Shown: piece after piece, positions 34,074 through 46,900 of the stretch | Layout of the letters: every line of letters begins with the position of its first letter | Numbering within the stretch: the stretch's first letter is position 1 | DNA from: Calonectria ilicicola | Taxonomy: Eukaryota; Ascomycota; Sordariomycetes; Hypocreales; Nectriaceae | DNA: 64,000 nucleotides | Assembly: GCA_020809705.1 (NCBI GenBank) | Contig: CP085827.1 | Span: forward strand, 1,302,001-1,366,000 | Direction: 5' to 3' | Translations under genes and position numbers: made by a program | The notes under the pieces: generated by a model | What the model saw: the letters and a program-made list of their open reading frames with translations, nothing else | Database searches by the model: none | What the model was told of the DNA's origin: nothing

Positions 34074-35979
34074 ATGGCCGGCAACGGTGCACAGAGTGCC
34101 CCAATCTATACACTCGCAGAAGGTGGGTAGCGCATGCTTGGAATTTGGCTCCTCATGATCTTGTGGCGACTAATTGTGCATTCAGGATGCCCTTATGCGG
34201 ATCCCACGACGGCTGAGCGCTTCAGCGACGGGAGCCCTGTCAAGGGACTGATGCTGTTGCAGGATACGCAGCTTATCGAGACGCTTGCACATTTCAGCCG
34301 CGAAAGAATTCCTGAGCGAGTCGTCCATGCTCGAGCAGTTGGGGCCTGGGGAGAGTTTGAAGTGACGCATGACATTTCAAGCTTGACCGATGCCAAATTT
34401 CTAAACGGCGTTGGCACGAAGAGCAAGGCTCTCATCAGAATTTCTACTGTCGGGCCTGGAGCGGGAGCTGCCGATACGCTGCGTGATGTCCGTGGCTGGG
34501 CACTAAAGCTTTTCACTGAGGAAGGCAATCAAGATTTTGTCTTTAATGACATCGTAAGATGAAATCCTTTTTAAAGGAGGACTTGTTACTAACCTATTAT
34601 TTAGCCGGTGTTTTTTATTCGAGACCCCATCAAGTTTCCCAGTCTCAACAGGTCCCACAAACGGCACCCAGCTACCAACATTACTGACAGCACAATGGTA
34701 AGCAATAAAATGACTTTCTCTTTCGAATATTGACACTAATGAATTCTATTTTTCAGTTTTGGGAGTACGTACTCTGACACTACCGGTTCTGAACATACTT
34801 GCTAATGGCGCAGTTACCACAATGGCAACACAGAGGGTACCCATGCTCTGATGATGCTATTCTCCAGACGAGGAACTCCCAAATCTGTGAGACATGTCAA
34901 CGGATATAGTGGCCATACCTATAAGCTTACAAAGAATGACGGATCATTTGTATACGTCAAAATTCACTTCAAGTCGGACCAGGGCAACGACACACTTGCC
35001 GATGCCGAGGCTATTAGACTTGCTGGCCAAAACCCAGACAACCACACTGCCGATTTGTGGAAGGCCATCGAGTCCGGAAACTTTCCCTCTTGGACTTCTT
35101 ACCTCCAGGTTATGACACCGGAGCAGGCAGAGACATACCGCTGGAACGTTTTTGACATGACCAAAGTTTGGCCTCACAGCGATTTTCCTCTGTTTCCTTT
35201 TGGCAAGTTGACTTTGAACAGAAACGTAAGTTCTAATCAATTGACGTTGGGAAATTAGGAAGCACGAAAAGTATACTGATGGACAATGAAACAGCCAAAC
35301 AACTACTTTGCAGACATTGAGCAAGCAGCCTTCTCGCCTTCAAACATGGTTCCCGGCGTCGCAGCTTCGGCCGATCCAGGTAGAACTCTTCTTAACTACA
35401 TTAATATTGAAATCAGGTTTTAATACTCAATCTAGTTTTGCAAGCTCGAATGTTTGCATATCCCGATGCAGCTCGATACCGGCTTGGTGTCAATTACCAG
35501 CAACTGCCCTGCAATGCGCCCGTATGCCCCGTCTATAATCCTTACCAGCGTGATGGATTCATGAATACTACTTCAAACTATGGCGGTGATCCAAACTATG
35601 TGCGATCGTCTCTCAAGCCTCTCCAAACCAAGGGCAACGTTGGTGCGCAGGGTTATGCCTTTGGTGGTCATCAACAATGGGTTGCTGGTGCTGTGGCAAG
35701 CTACACTTCGGAGGTGTCCGATGACGACTTTGTGCAGCCTCGAGCTTTCTGGGACCTTTTGGGAACCCAGCCAGGTGAGCAGGAACAACTGGTCAGCAAT
35801 ATTGCCGCACACCTCGGCACTGCTAATCCTGCTCTTCACCAAGAGGCGCTTGGTATGTTCATCATCATTCTGCACGATATGATTTGACCAATATGCTAAC
35901 CTCCCTTGAAGCTATATTTGCTCGCGTTAACCCAACCCTCGCCAGTATGATTCAAGCAAGTCTCCCTCAAAACAAGTAG
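34074..35979 (+). CDS. Haem catalase
   Basis: Breaks down hydrogen peroxide. Eight exons (34074-34122, 34186-34553, 34605-34697, 34757-34764, 34814-35225, 35295-35379, 35436-35852, 35912-35979) give 499 residues; exon 4 is only 8 bases long, yet needed to rebuild the FWDYHNGN motif. Active-site residues are present: distal His64 ([13 protein letters not shown]), Asn137 (FVFNDIPVFFIRD) and the proximal haem ligand Tyr347 ([17 protein letters not shown]). The segment after His64 reads ARAVGAWG where most catalases have A(K/R)GAGA(F/Y)G, a mild variation. It has neither signal peptide nor a C-terminal SKL-like peroxisome signal (it ends PQNK), so it is probably cytosolic. Size places it with small-subunit catalases. 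Confidence 0.95.
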
Positions 35980-36034
35980 GTTTAGAATGTGATGCATCAG
36001 AAAGACATTGGGGATTATTTAGACAGCTTGTGTA

Positions 36035-36293
36035 TTTGTATGAGTCTTGCTGCGCGCACACGTACATTTTGCTAGGTGCACACATGAGGCCCTGTATTCA
36101 ATATCAAAATAAAGAAATAAGAATAAAATAAATAATTTTATACATAATTCTAAACTTATTTATGATAAAAATAAATTAAAGCTTTAGTACTTTCTTTGGA
36201 CCGTCTTAGGATTTCTCAGAAAAGCCCCAGCTAACTAGTTTGATGTGTGCACCTAGCAAAATGTATGTGTGCGTGTAGTAAGACTCATTTGTA
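36035..36293. mobile_element. MITE-like element with 45-bp inverted repeats
   Basis: Arms at 36041-36085 and 36243-36287 are inverted copies (TGAGTCTTGCTGCG... and its complement), differing at a few C/T or G/A positions. They surround an AT-rich core without coding potential. TTTGTA flanks the arms at 36035-36040 and 36288-36293, a possible 6-bp target duplication. The 247-bp element lies about 60 bases after the catalase stop codon, so transcripts may run into it and fold. Confidence 0.75.
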
Positions 36294-37324
36294 TTTATAT
36301 TTAAAGGCTACTGGTCTATAAAAAATAGAAAGAAAAAGATATTCTAGAAAAATCAGTGCAAACACCTGCAAAAAAGCGCTATGGTGTTGGGGTATTTGGG
36401 GGGGTTCTTGAATTATAATGTTGTCTTGTGCACCGAATGGAGAGACGCCTAGAGATTCCCGGATAAATATTGGCGGAAGACCCTAAATTATATCCGCTTT
36501 CAAAAGACGGCATCCAATCTTTTAGCCTCGAGATTATTGTGGATACCTGGACACTTTTGACGAGCCTGGCACCAGTTTTTTTTATTACAGCAACCTTCGA
36601 AATGGCTGTCCAGGCCTTCCTCGGCGGGAGCAGGCAGAAGCATGTCGAGCAGTGTATTAGTGGCTTCTTCAACGACTATCGCCTGTTAACAAGCCATTGC
36701 CTCATCTCCGTGGACTATTTTCCAACTCCGCCTGTTCTGGAAATGCCAGACGAGCGGGGAGGGGAAATGCTTGTTGCCAAAGCCCAATTCTAATCATTAT
36801 GCTTAGTAGCAGACGGGAACAGAGAGCCCTGACTTGTAAACCTGATGAGAATACTCAGGCCTCCAGTTCCAGCCGAAGTTTCGTGTCGTGACAGCTAGGT
36901 TTCCGGTGCTTTTGATGTTAATTATAATGTAGATGGTCTCGTTCGATGAATATGCCGCCAATTTCCTTCCAGCCCTTCTGGAATATCCAAATCGGTTTCG
37001 AACCGTCGCGGTCGTCTATTTCCTATTGCCTGTACACTCTTCCCACTTGTGAAGCGGGATCAGTTTCCAAGGAAGCGGTATCAAGACGCACCTCGTACTA
37101 GTTAGGTTGTAACGAGATGCAATTTTGACAGGGAGGCTAGATTAAACTGGCTTCGCATCCGGATTCTTAGAGACGACGGCGACGGTGGATTGTGAAAGGG
37201 CGCTGGAAAGATAATGGTTTCGGATGGCGATTCTGGAACGGATGAGGCGAGGTCAAATTATGACATGTTTTGACGTAAAGAAATTTCCTGATCCTTATTA
37301 CTTATTGAACTCGTAATCGCAAAG
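36294..37324. other. Intergenic with a possible coding relic
   Basis: A 107-codon open frame at 36470-36793 (plus) reads protein-like (a hydrophobic segment TLLTSLAPVFFITATF, then AFLGGSRQKHVEQC) but has no ATG at its head and no recognised family. It may be the remnant of a membrane-protein gene. The remainder is non-coding. Confidence 0.3.
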
Positions 37325-38407
37325 TCAATTCCCCTGTTTCGCAAAATGTACCTCGGATGATGTTGAGGATGCATCTCCTCCTGCTCCTTTGTCATGCGTT
37401 TCGGCCAAACTTGCGCTATCACGGTCGCTATGACTTTGGCGCCTTTGGCTGTGAACCGTAATCTCTGTCTTCATCACGACGGAGGATTGGCCATGTGCGG
37501 CGTGGTTGTCCTTTCTACCTTTTCCGACGCGAACCTCATACTCGGGAGCTACCTCTCCGTCAACCCCTGTAAGATGACGCGTTCTTTCCCCATTGAAAGT
37601 CTCCAAGGCCACATCGTTGGTGCGAGCGGGATGACTGCGAGTGTAGGAGCTGTCGTTTCGGGACCCTCGAGTCAACTCGACTAGGCGGTTGAGGATGCTG
37701 AACTCGAGCTTGAGCTTGACACTGTATACAAGCGGCTTCCAGGCGGTCTGGATGTCGAATCGGTTGGCGAATTCGAGGGCCAAGATCGTGACGTCGAGGA
37801 GTACAATGAGAATGTTGACATAGATGAGGTGGTTCATGACGGCCCGGGTTCTTGTGTTGCCCACACTCCTTTCCAACCTAAGACGCTTGACGGTTTCCCA
37901 AACGTATAGACCTGAAATGATGGTTTCCTGAATGAAGAACATGCACAATTGAATCTTCTCGTAGATGTTGTATGGGGTCTCGAATGGCTTCGGATTGGAT
38001 GAGTTGCCGCCGTAAACCAAGACGATGATGGGAATGTGAAGCCAGATCGCATCGACGATAATCATGTAAAGCACCATCCTTAGGCGACGCTGGTTTCGCA
38101 TAACAATGTGCAGCCGAGAATAAAGCACAACCGACTGTCCCGTGACCATGCAACACCATCCTACCAGAATCAAAGTCGCGGCGAGATTGGGCCTGGGAGT
38201 GAGCGAAAGATGTTTGATGAGATAGCCGGTGCCATTGAACGCAACTCCCCACGTCGATATTACGAAACTCCAGAAATAAAGGCCGCTACGCTTCTTGAAG
38301 GAGGTGAAGATGTAGGCAGTGAGCTCCAATACATTGAAATAGGCGATGCTGATGAAAACGCAGATGATGACGGCGACAACGCCTCTCTTTGTCTCGGTGT
38401 CGACCAT
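37325..38407 (-). CDS. Seven-helix integral membrane protein (DUF7703-like)
   Basis: Single-exon gene of 360 residues. Seven hydrophobic helices occupy about residues 8-255, with family-like stretches SIAYFNVLELTAYIFTSFK, KRSGLYFWSFVISTWG, GQSVVLYSRLHIV, MIIVDAIWLHIPIIVLVYG and VYSVKLKLEFSILNRLVEL. The last ~100 residues form a hydrophilic, Ser/Arg-rich cytoplasmic tail with many possible phosphorylation sites. This resembles a group of fungal receptor-like proteins whose ligands are unknown. No neighbour suggests a pathway. An alternative label would be Pth11-like, but the CFEM domain and the Pth11 core motifs are absent. Confidence 0.85.
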   Translation of the reverse strand: MVDTETKRGVVAVIICVFISIAYFNVLELTAYIFTSFKKRSGLYFWSFVISTWGVAFNGTGYLIKHLSLTPRPNLAATLILVGWCCMVTGQSVVLYSRLHIVMRNQRRLRMVLYMIIVDAIWLHIPIIVLVYGGNSSNPKPFETPYNIYEKIQLCMFFIQETIISGLYVWETVKRLRLERSVGNTRTRAVMNHLIYVNILIVLLDVTILALEFANRFDIQTAWKPLVYSVKLKLEFSILNRLVELTRGSRNDSSYTRSHPARTNDVALETFNGERTRHLTGVDGEVAPEYEVRVGKGRKDNHAAHGQSSVVMKTEITVHSQRRQSHSDRDSASLAETHDKGAGGDASSTSSEVHFAKQGN

Positions 38408-40633
38408 GTTGGCCGGTCCTTGGCGCAGGACAAGGCGTAAGGGCGGGGTGCAGAAGGTGGCGGCGGGACGAACGATGGTGCGAGAGAGCAGAACAAGAAA
38501 GAGCGGCGGCGATCAAGTTGAAATGAGGGCTTGGCTGGCCGGCCAGAGCCTGCATATAGAACCCCTTTCGCACTCAATAGGCTCGTGTTGTCCACAAAGC
38601 GGCAGATTTATGAACCGGCATCTTGTGGCATGCCCATGCACGGCTGTTACACACTCGTTCATGCCGAATAATTAATGAGCCCAGGAAACTGGTGCTTGGG
38701 AGCCAGACCTTTTGCTCGTCTGGTGGCGACGAGGTTGCCTTCCTGCTCACGGCCCCGCTCCCCGGCGTCTCCGGGTTGGACAGCTACGACAACAAGGTTT
38801 CCTAGGGTCGGCGCAGGACGGAAATCTAAACTTCATGGGCATCGTGATTGGGCGTAGTTGACAGGCAGTTAACGGCCCGAGCTTGGTAGCACCGCAAGCA
38901 CCCCGGATTTCAGCGGTACGGAGTGAGAGCATCGTCCCCCGAGCCAGCAGATACGCTTTTAGTCATGATCATGCCTGCTCGCCAACCCAGCCACGCCTGC
39001 GGTTCCACTTTGGAGCCCACCAGTCGAGAGATTTTGCTGTCGCTTCGAGCTGATTATTCCACTAGCTGCATTTTGCCCAAGGTGTACTTTTTTTTCTTCT
39101 TTTCTTCTTCCTTCGTCTTGAACGTGAACCCTGCATCTGCGTCGCTGGATGCTTGGCGGACTACCTCTCTCTCTCGCGGCTTTGGCCCACGGCATGCGCG
39201 CGTCGTTAGTGGTGCCACCGCCCACAGCCTCATCAAGACGAAACAGCCGGATTTCGTCTCATGTCAGGATCCGGTTCCGATTGCGATTGCGATCGATCTC
39301 AAAGAAGCAGGAGAAACGTTCCATACACTTTCCTTAGTTGGCATACAGAGCCCCAAGTGCCGAGTAGTCTCTCCCATTGTGAAACCAAAGTGTGTCTCAG
39401 GAGCGCGGCACGAGCCGGGTGGCGTGGTACAGGGGTTCGGCGCTACCGTTCAGCTTGTCGAGGAATTTCATCCGCTCTTTTTTGAAAATGCGGTTCTGTT
39501 CTTGGCATTTCAGCTGTGGATCGATTTGTGTCGTAGTCATTTCCGTTAGAAGCAGGGCTCCCTAGGCGAATTTTCGGTCTGCAGTAGGTGCTGTTGGTTC
39601 TGGAAACTCGTCTGAGTTCCACATATGCCGTCCAGCGAACGCCGGGGCCTGCATGAAGCGGTCTCCCAACTTTGGCCGCTTACTGTTGGCTCTAGGGATT
39701 TTACCACATGGGAAAAAGGAAAATAAAAAAAAATTGGCCGCGTCATTATGCTTTCCGTGTTTACAGGGGAAAGTGCTCACGCAATCGCTCCAGTCGGCCA
39801 ATGTTGGAATAACAGCCATTAGGTCACGCCGAAGAAAACATTTTCAATCGCCACTTCAAGACGTCATGTAGATCATCAATTGCCAAATGCGATCTTGAAA
39901 TGGACAAATTGACGGGAGAGAGATATGCCGTCGTATTTCTCGCTAGAAGCCGATGTAGAACGATTGGGTCCTGTCAATCCTGTCAATCGCGCAGATCAAT
40001 CAAATTGAATGCCCTGATTCTCCGCAACTACGCAATTCAGACGAACCTGTTGATGATCCAAGTGCCATGGAGAGGTCCATCATTGGTGGCATTATAGCGC
40101 CGTGGTAGAGCCAGCCGGTAGGACCGAGTCGGGCACCGACCACCCACAAATCAGAAGTGGACGATATATTGCCCTTTCCGGTACTCCGGCCATCGTCTTG
40201 GCACAATGGTGTGTCTCGTGTTGAATCTCGCAGTTGTTTCCAAGTATAATCCAGTACAGCGGATGCCCCTAGCTGGTTTCCATCGTCAACTCGTACGATG
40301 CCCAGAGACGCAAGGTGCCAGACCGCACTTTTGAAAATGAATGTGGAGCTGGAGGGAGGATCGCTAAGGTTGCGGGTCTCGGATAAGCTTAGTCTCAACT
40401 CTACGGATTCTTGGACATCTCCACACCTGCTGTGATGTCCGTCCCAATAGAGAGTCGGAGTGTTCGCTAATCTGGGTCATTTCTTTGATCAGACCCTATA
40501 ATTTTAAACGGGAAAAGATCAACGCGTTCCAAACAAAAGCTGAGGCATATTAATGTCTCCCACTGCGACCTGCATCTGCATCCCTCCCCTCACACCACAA
40601 GCTCATCGTGCACTACACCCAAAACAACTCACG
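38408..40633. other. Intergenic, 2.2 kb
   Basis: Upstream region of both the DUF7703-like gene (minus) and the lactonohydrolase (plus). Many overlapping frames up to 208 codons occur because this stretch is GC-rich, but they include homopolymer-coded runs (for example five Phe) and non-ATG starts. I support no gene. Confidence 0.45.
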
Positions 40634-42199
40634 ATGCCTTCCGCTCACTCTGTGCTTGCCGCTGGCATCCTTGCCCATGCGGGACTGAAGCAGTCTGGTG
40701 TGTTCGCCTACCAATTGCCATCTGCAGCCCAGATTGTCGACCAAAAGTCCTTCAATGTCCTGGACGAGGTTCTGCCTCCCACGCAGGCCAACGACTCGAC
40801 TGTATGCTACCTCTGTCGGATTGGGCCTGGAGCCTCGTTTCCTGTTTGACACGAACATGACTAATTTTTGTCACTAGGTGTTCCTATGGCCTGGCGTAAC
40901 TGAGGAGTCTCTCACCGAGAAGCCCTTCCACATCTATGATGACGAGTTCTATGATGTGATTGGTCGAGACCCCTCTCTGACCCTCATCGCGACCTCGGAG
41001 TCCGACCCCCTCTTCCACGAGGCTGTTGTCTGGTAAGACCGACCGACCAATCCACTGCTTCGTGAAATCAATCCTAATGGGAAAAAACCAGGTACCCTCC
41101 TACCGATGAGGTGTTTTTCGTTCAGAATGCTGGCCCCCCTGCAGCAGGCACTGGTCTGAACAAGTCGTCCATTATCCAAAAGATCTCGCTCTCCGAGGCC
41201 GAGGCGGTGCGCAAGGGAACCCACACCAGTGATGAGGTGACCGTGACCGTTGTGCCTTCTGACCCCCAGGTCATCAACCCCAATGGTATGCAGTTGATCA
41301 TGTTTTGTATTATAACAATACACTAATACGTTTGAAGGTGGAACCAACTACAAGGGAAACATCATCTTCGCCGGAGAGGGCCAGGGCGACAACATCACCT
41401 CTGCACTCTATGTGATGAACCCTGTTGAGCCTTACAACACCACTGGTAAGCATCACATAGCTTTGAGCTTTTTGAGGAAATTTCAATGACTAATTGGCGA
41501 ATAGTTCTCATCAACAACTACTTTGGTAGACAATTCAACTCGCTCAACGACCTGGTTGTCAACCCCCGTAACGGTGAACTCTACTTCACCGATACTCTCT
41601 ACGGTTACCTCCAGGACTTCCGCCCCTACCCAGGTCTGCGCAACCAAGTCTACCGATACAACTTCAACACCGGTGCCATCCGTGTGGTTGCTGATGACTT
41701 CACCCTCCCCAACGGTATGTCTTTTGAAATCACCTTGAGATGAATCTTACTCATAATCACTAGGTGTTACCTTCTCTCCTGATGGCAAGAATGCATACGT
41801 TACCGACACTGGAATCGCCCTCGGATTCTACGGCCGTAACCTGTCTTCCCCAGCTTCTCTCTACTCCTTTGATGTCAACAGGGATGGCACTTTTGAGAAC
41901 CGCAAGACTTTTGCCTACGTTGCCTCCTCTATTCCCGATGGTATGTATTATCTCTTACCCGATCCCAGACATTCGGCTAATTAAAACTAGGTGTCCACAC
42001 TGATTCCAAGGGTCGTGTCTACGCCGGCTGCGGAGATGGTGTCCACGTCTGGAACCCCTCCGGTAAGCTCATCGGCAAGATCTACACTGGAACTACTGCT
42101 GCAAACTTCCAGTTTGCTGGCAAGGGCCGCATGATCATCACCGGACAGACTAAGCTGTTCTACATCACCCTGGCAGCATCAGGTGTGAAGCTTCAATAA
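40634..42199 (+). CDS. SMP-30/gluconolactonase-type lactonohydrolase
   Basis: Hydrolyses sugar or related lactones; fungal relatives include the Fusarium aldonolactonase (pantolactone hydrolase). Seven exons (40634-40801, 40878-41032, 41092-41285, 41338-41445, 41505-41714, 41764-41940, 41991-42199) give 406 residues. The six-bladed propeller signature is visible: NPNGGTNYKGNIIFAGEG, FNSLNDLVVNPRNGELYFTDT (metal-binding Asn/Asp), FTLPNGVTFSPDGKNAYVTDTG and DGVHTDSKGRVYAGCGDGVHVW. The N-terminus has an Ala-rich hydrophobic segment (SVLAAGILAHAGLK) that may be a signal peptide, in line with its extracellular relatives. Neighbours give no pathway hint. Confidence 0.93.
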
Positions 42200-43796
42200 T
42201 TTCTCCGCTTGTAAATAATCTGCTTCTAATGTAAATATTTTTGCTCGGCTTAATGAAAAGCAATGATGTTAAGGCACAGGTTCATCAGGCCGCTCGCGGG
42301 CCACAATAGAAAGAGATAATGAACATTAAAAGAAAAGTTGCAAATAATTCCATTCTTAGTCAGGATTTAATTTGAAGTCCAGCTCATATCTTGTCTTTAC
42401 CCATTCCAAAAATCATGCGGGGTGCTATAGATAGCTCATTCGCTCACTGCAATTTAAAATAGACCACTTCTCTGTCCAATCTAGTATCAAAGCCCTTCTC
42501 CACGGTGTGAAAGCATCTTCATTCAGAGTAATAATCTGAAGATGCCAGTTTCTCCCAGTTTCGGGATACAAATTCCCATTCGCAGCTACGCAACTCCTTG
42601 CACCTTTGTTCTTTTATAGAGCATTTTCGATGATCAACGAAATCCAATACCGTTAAGAGATATATTTGCAAGGAATGAAATTAGTTGAATCATAGGGTAG
42701 CCAAACATAAATTATAGCATAGCTTTATTTACAATTCGTCTGTCAAAGCTATAATGTCAGAAGGGCGGGCACAAAACTCGCTCAAATCACGGCAACTGGC
42801 ACACTCGCGAGAAAAGCCAGCCACTTATGAAGTAGTCATGCCGACATCCTCAGTTAACACGTAAATAAATTATGGGTTCTACCAATCTCTGTGTCTTTGA
42901 ATATGTTCTATGAGTAACCAAGGAAACCCAAGTGTAGAAGTTCTTCAACCCTGCAAAGTAATGGTTATTCAATAGCGCAAACCAAACAAACGAGATCGAA
43001 ACATGCCACTCACCGCATATAGCACTAACAGCAAAGCATTCAAAGGTCGCAGGAAGGCAATTTCCCATCTCATTCATGCCCAAAATCAGAAGATCCACTT
43101 GCAACACGAAGCAATCTCAGACTACTAAGTCCAGAGTAGTCTCGACTGTTTTCATCTCTATTACTAACAGTCAGGGGCTGAACTATTCATATCCGGCTTA
43201 CTCTACAAGTATTTAGTGCTCCGGTCACTTAGATAAGTTAAATCCATCAAGAACTGATGCTGCATTTAAATTTGCCTCCAATACTAGCCAATCTTTGAAT
43301 GGACTATCCATGCTGTTCAATATCTGCCATTTAACAGAAATCATCGTATTGAGACACACAATTTAGAATAAATGCCCCTGATAACTTACATGCATAGTTT
43401 TTATGCTACTTCGATGACATATTCAATGTTGCCACTTCACCTTCACTCATCTTGTTTCTATATTTAGGTTCAATCACCATTCGGATGCCATGGTCTGCCA
43501 GGTTCGTCACTCAATTCGATAGTAATAATCCTATGCCTCATTAGAAGGTTCTTACGCATTATTTTCAGCTAAAAACTCCCCAGTGGGTTCCGTGAGAATT
43601 TTCTATAGGAATATGAGACCCACAAATGTGACAGATGTGCTCGGCATTCACTAACTTCATTCAGCTTATCCATCATTTATTTTTCCGGTCAAAAGAACAG
43701 CAATTTAATCCGCTGTGTTTTGATGCCCTCGTGAAGGCTTAATACTCAAGATGACTCCACCTACCAAAAATAGTGCAGTCCAATGAGCAAAAAGAA
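42200..43796. other. Intergenic, lactonohydrolase to tRNA
   Basis: Moderately AT-rich with no supported coding frame and no obvious repeat. Confidence 0.45.
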
Positions 43797-43900
43797 TGAG
43801 CGCTGCAGGACTCGAACCTGCGCCTCTTACGAGACTGCGAATTGTAATGGTTAATCTCTTAACCTGAACACAGCGCCTTAGACCGCTCGGCCAAACGCCC
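43797..43900 (-). tRNA. tRNA-Leu (anticodon CAG) with intron
   Basis: The minus strand folds into a class II tRNA. The acceptor GGGCGTT pairs with AGCGCTC (two G-U pairs), and the discriminator is A (43797). The D arm contains GAGCGGTCTAA, the anticodon stem is CTGTG/CGCAG, there is a long variable arm (CTCGTAAGAG), and the T arm is GCAGG-TTCGAGT-CCTGC. The anticodon CAG occupies 43864-43866. A 22-base intron (43841-43862) sits one base 3' of the anticodon, the canonical place. CCA is not encoded. Confidence 0.93.
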
Positions 43901-46900
43901 TTATTTAATTGGTTGGGGGAAGCCGATGGTAATGTGGTATGCAACATCTTCACCATTCCGAGATAGAATCATCCATGACATCTAACTCCAGAGAAATATC
44001 CTCAGGTTCGTTCTTGGGACGACTTAGAGTGTCCGGATATATCCAAGAAGTCGTTTAGTGTTCCATTCAGCACTCCCTGTGTGGCTTAAACAACTTCGTT
44101 GGTTTCGGGAATTTCCTCCAGAACAGTTTGGAGTGATCATGTTGGTCCATTTTCAACCTAAACCTCATCATTCCATCTGGCATGTTTTATCTCTTGTTAA
44201 TTGTTTCCATGTTCTTTGTTCAAGAAAACCTTGATAACCTGTGGAGTTATGTCTTATGAAGCTCGCCAAATATGCACGCATCATGCATCAAAAATCTTCA
44301 GACAATCAAGTCTGTGAGCAACACATTGATCATTCAATATTGGCTACCGAATCTTCTTGCGAGCGGCCAATTATCTATGAATTTCTACGTTTGCAATGTT
44401 GATGTTTTCAGCCTTGGGGGCCCAATTTGTTTTTAGCAGTGTTCAAAAAAAAGTCGATGCATTATGCCCAATCACATCTAACATCTCTGGATTTTGCTGA
44501 CCTCGATCACTCAGATGATGCAGCATTTTAGGCCGCAATGAGGCTCCATGCGTCAACTAGGGCTTACAGAAAAAGATCTTTGACTAGTGCGATTTTATTC
44601 ACCAAGAAAGGAGCTTGGGAAAACCAGCCGACGGATATAGAGGATGGTATGGATGCCACATCAGCTAAAATGAATCCGGTCATTATGTTTGCCATCAACA
44701 CACCAAAGTAGCTCTGAGATGGGGGTTTTTATTAATGCTTACCAATATATTAATAGAACTGTCTTAATCAAATCCAGAAGATTATTCGAGTTGTAGATTA
44801 TTGAGAACCTATTACCCCTCATCGTCCCGTTCTCAATGCGATGGCTATGCCATAGGTCATCATTGGCCTGTAAGCGGGACACAAAAAGCCAAAAATTTAA
44901 GATCCCGCCACAACAATACGTACTAGAACTATAATTAGGGATGTTGGGTGAGATTTGTTCCAAAGACCCGTGGAATCCATGTGATTTTTGGGCCAAGTTT
45001 ATGCCATTGACTTCAACTCGGCAAAAATACAATCACTACCTCCCATAACAATCCTTGATTCCAAACCATCTTTGTTGCTCAAAATTAGGTTGCGCGTGCT
45101 CAATATTGCGACGACAGTCAAGTCCGAATTTGGCAGTTGGGTGTCGTGGATCGATCTCAGCGTTGAGATTTCCCACGCGGTCAGGCCCAAAGCACTAAGC
45201 ACCTAACGCACTGCAAAATTGGTCTAGGATATGGCGCCACAGCCACGCATTCACTCGTTGGCAACGATTACTTGATACACGTTGTCAGTTGGTTCAAGGT
45301 GATGGGATCATGGCAAAAACAATCCAGACTCATTCATCTCCACAGACGAATGATTCAGTTGGGCCTGAAACGGGCGGCTCTCACCAAAGACCTTCAATGA
45401 GCCCCAGGAGACAATGGCGTCTGGTTAGCCGATGCGATGTGAAAGTGGCTACGGCGATTTATGTTCGCTTCTTCCGCTCGATCACTCCGGTTGTCTCAGA
45501 CAATACTAGGGTCCAGTTCATAGCGGAAGTGCGCACGAACATACCCCTGACTGAAAATTTTACCCCGGGCAACAACATACCCTAGAGCCTGGATCAACTC
45601 TATTCACGCCGTAATTGAGCAAGCTTTTGGAGCAGAAAACGGCACATTTCTATTAGGTAACGAAGTTTTTGATTAAATTAAATCTAGGGGCGCACTCGGT
45701 GAGGAGAAATGAGGCCAGAAGGTGGGGATTGCTTGCTCCAATTCACCAGTCGTTGGCGCCCACATGGACGTTGAGACAAGTTTTTCTCAGCCTCAAAACG
45801 CCTTCGAATCCTTCATCTCAGCTTTTGCAGTCCTAGTCGCTTTGGCCATCGGATTGCGCACTGATCTAGATCCAGGGAACTGGTCGGGTTGGTAGTTTCA
45901 AATTAAATATTTGCAAGCACTTGCTCGTCTATACTGAATTCATTTTGGCCATAAGATCAGCGGTTTAAGGCCAATGTGAAGAAGACCAAAACGCTTGGAC
46001 TATTCTTAATTGCACCCACTTGATGCTTGGTGAGGATGATCAACAATGCATCGCATCGTCGCGTCGCCAAATCTTCCTATGCATGAAGGTCCACGTGGAA
46101 GCCGGGCCTTGGCTTTGATGTTGGTTGGCGAGACTAGAGACCAAACGGCATTCCAAGAAAATGGCCACTAGGATGCTGTTCAGGACTGGGGACCTGAGGG
46201 GCAGATTTACAAACGGCTCTGAGCTTGGCTACGAGGAGAGAAAAAGTTAAGCACGTGTGCTAAAGCGTATTTTCAAATTTGATGAACAATTGGGTCATTA
46301 TGATGAATGAGGGTGAGAGTGATGTTGATCATTCACGTGTTGTGGGGAAGAGGGCAATTTAATGGCCTGTCGATTGATCGGCTCTCATGGCATTGCGACC
46401 ATGGGCATCCAGAATGCCGAAGTTTAAGAAGCCAGAAGCGGCAGGAGGCAAGAGAAATTGACTTTTATGCGGTGAGACTAGAAATACTGAGACTCTCGAG
46501 AACGACTGGATGCTGGACGAAGAGGGCCCGAAACAAGTGGCGCGGGATTGGTCCCGTTTCCCCGTTCCCCCGTTCTGTTGCGAGACAAACTGGCTGTAGC
46601 GAGCCAAGGCAATATTTTGCGCTCGCGAGAGGCTGTGCTCCCGAATGGCGCTCCGTAATGGCGTGCTGTCTGCACATTGTATGCGGCTCCCCACTGCTCT
46701 CCTGGCAACGGGCATCCGGTCGTCCCGTGTAGGTTCTTGCACAGCCGGGTCGGGTGCGCTGGCAAGGACGCGGAGCACCAGTCGCTAGGCTTTCCGTATT
46801 TGTTTGCGAAAGCGAGGGGCGCCGCCATTCTAGTACATGTAAAATACGCCTGCTTGGCAGAAGGATCAGGTTTGCATGTCTCCGATCTTGCCCTTTGACG

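Noticed and set aside
36470..36793. 107-codon protein-like frame downstream of the catalase
   Set aside because: Starts with TTG right after a stop, with no family resemblance I could name; kept only as a possible relic.
38923..39549. 208-codon frame upstream of the lactonohydrolase
   Set aside because: Non-ATG start, homopolymer-coded residues and overlapping frames on the other strand suggest chance.
46307..46898. Several overlapping frames of 70-140 codons on both strands
   Set aside because: They occur together because the stretch is GC-rich; none has a motif or consistent codon pattern.
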